This document shows positions 63,660 to 64,000 of a stretch of 64,000 nt of DNA, piece by piece. Made by a program: the position numbers and the translations under genes. Location: contig JAOWCC010001589.1 in assembly GCA_030867875.1 (NCBI GenBank), forward strand, positions 148,711,745 through 148,775,744, written 5' to 3'. The notes beneath the pieces are model-generated. The model worked only from the letters and a program-made list of their open reading frames with translations, was not told where the DNA came from and made no database searches. Source of the stretch: Actinernus sp. WN-2022 (lineage: Eukaryota > Cnidaria > Anthozoa > Actiniaria > Actinernidae). Position 1 is the stretch's first letter, and each line of letters opens with the position of its first letter.

Positions 63660-64000
63660 ATAGTAAATGCTGCAATCCGTGGCAATAAACCTCCAACAGG
63701 ATCTAAGCAGTGAACTTAGGTTTAGGGTAGTGGTCATCCCTTCAAAGAATCGTTCTTGCAGCGCACTTTTCACCTGCACGATTCTGTTGCCAACGGTTTC
63801 AATTGGTTGCTGTTGCGCCACGTCGCCAGACATTAAGATCACAGGTCTAAACGGTAGGTCTTGCACCGTTCTCAAGATATGCTGAAATATACGCGTTGGT
63901 ATCATGGAAATTTCGTCTATCACGATTAAATCGTATCGCGATAATTGCCAATTGACAGTGGCTCTCTCGTTGGTATTCAACGGGACGTGAAATGCGGCGT
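63660..64000 (-). pseudogene. PIF1-like helicase fragment (runs off right edge)
   Basis: Minus-strand frame open from 64000 reads NTNERATVNWQLSRYDLIVI, then DEISMIPTRIFQHI (Walker B DE) and PVILMSGDVAQQQPIETVG (motif III, GDxxQQQP). These are motifs of PIF1/RecD-like helicases. At about 63720 the helicase match ends and an unrelated tail follows, so the 3' end is truncated. The Walker A lies beyond the window. Confidence 0.6.

Overview
The window is AT-rich, intron-containing metazoan DNA, very dense in transposable elements. The mix of families points to a cnidarian, most likely an anthozoan such as a coral: CR1/L2-type LINEs, a tRNA-headed SINE, Ginger-like integrase genes, a Crypton-like tyrosine recombinase, ISL2EU/Harbinger and Tc1-like transposases, SWIM-YqaJ nucleases, RecQ/PIF1-like helicase scraps, and DUF4806 and BEN genes. 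This assignment is inferred from recalled family composition, not from a database match. No rRNA gene, CRISPR array or intact tRNA gene was found.

Layout. 1-3 kb: the N-terminal half of a SAP/SWIM nuclease-type gene on the minus strand, then a decayed Polinton-like type-B DNA polymerase. 4-9 kb: a Myb/SANT relic, a LINE tail, a SINE and a long gene-poor stretch. 9.9-17.4 kb: a fossil Ginger-like transposon (integrase, GPY/F, Ulp1-like and PHD-like parts, minus strand) split by a nearly full-length CR1-like LINE. 17.4-20 kb: a large-TIR MITE and a Crypton-like tyrosine recombinase relic. 20.2-26.2 kb: two inverted copies of a short repeat around a nearly intact two-ORF LINE and a RecQ scrap. 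26.3-27.2 kb: a Tc1/mariner-type element with long TIRs. 29.1-31.4 kb: minisatellites and an L2-like LINE tail.

32.9-45.2 kb is the most interesting part. A DUF4806-like gene (minus strand, eight exons whose splice phases agree, but carrying stops) has undergone a segmental tandem duplication. The middle of the second copy is replaced by an unrelated 4.7-kb block at 38329-43008. That block is compact and GC-richer. It carries its own CRE/CCAAT/TATA promoters, a GRF zinc-finger ORF and two further small plus-strand ORFs, and an opposing spliced unit ending in two alternative RING-like exons. A third promoter at its right end fires into a cut-off ORF. It looks like a fragment of a DNA virus or of a virus-like mobile element, not ordinary host sequence.

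45-64 kb: small foldback elements, a tRNA-like SINE, LINE pieces, a RecQ-like helicase piece, a multi-exon DDD-type transposase gene with a LINE inside it, an intact ISL2EU-type transposase, a convergent SWIM-YqaJ-PHD-Ulp1 gene with two frameshifts, a BEN-domain gene with internal 40-residue repeats, and a PIF1-like helicase fragment running off the right edge. Most genes carry one or more lesions, so the region reads mainly as a transposon graveyard with a few fresh elements.
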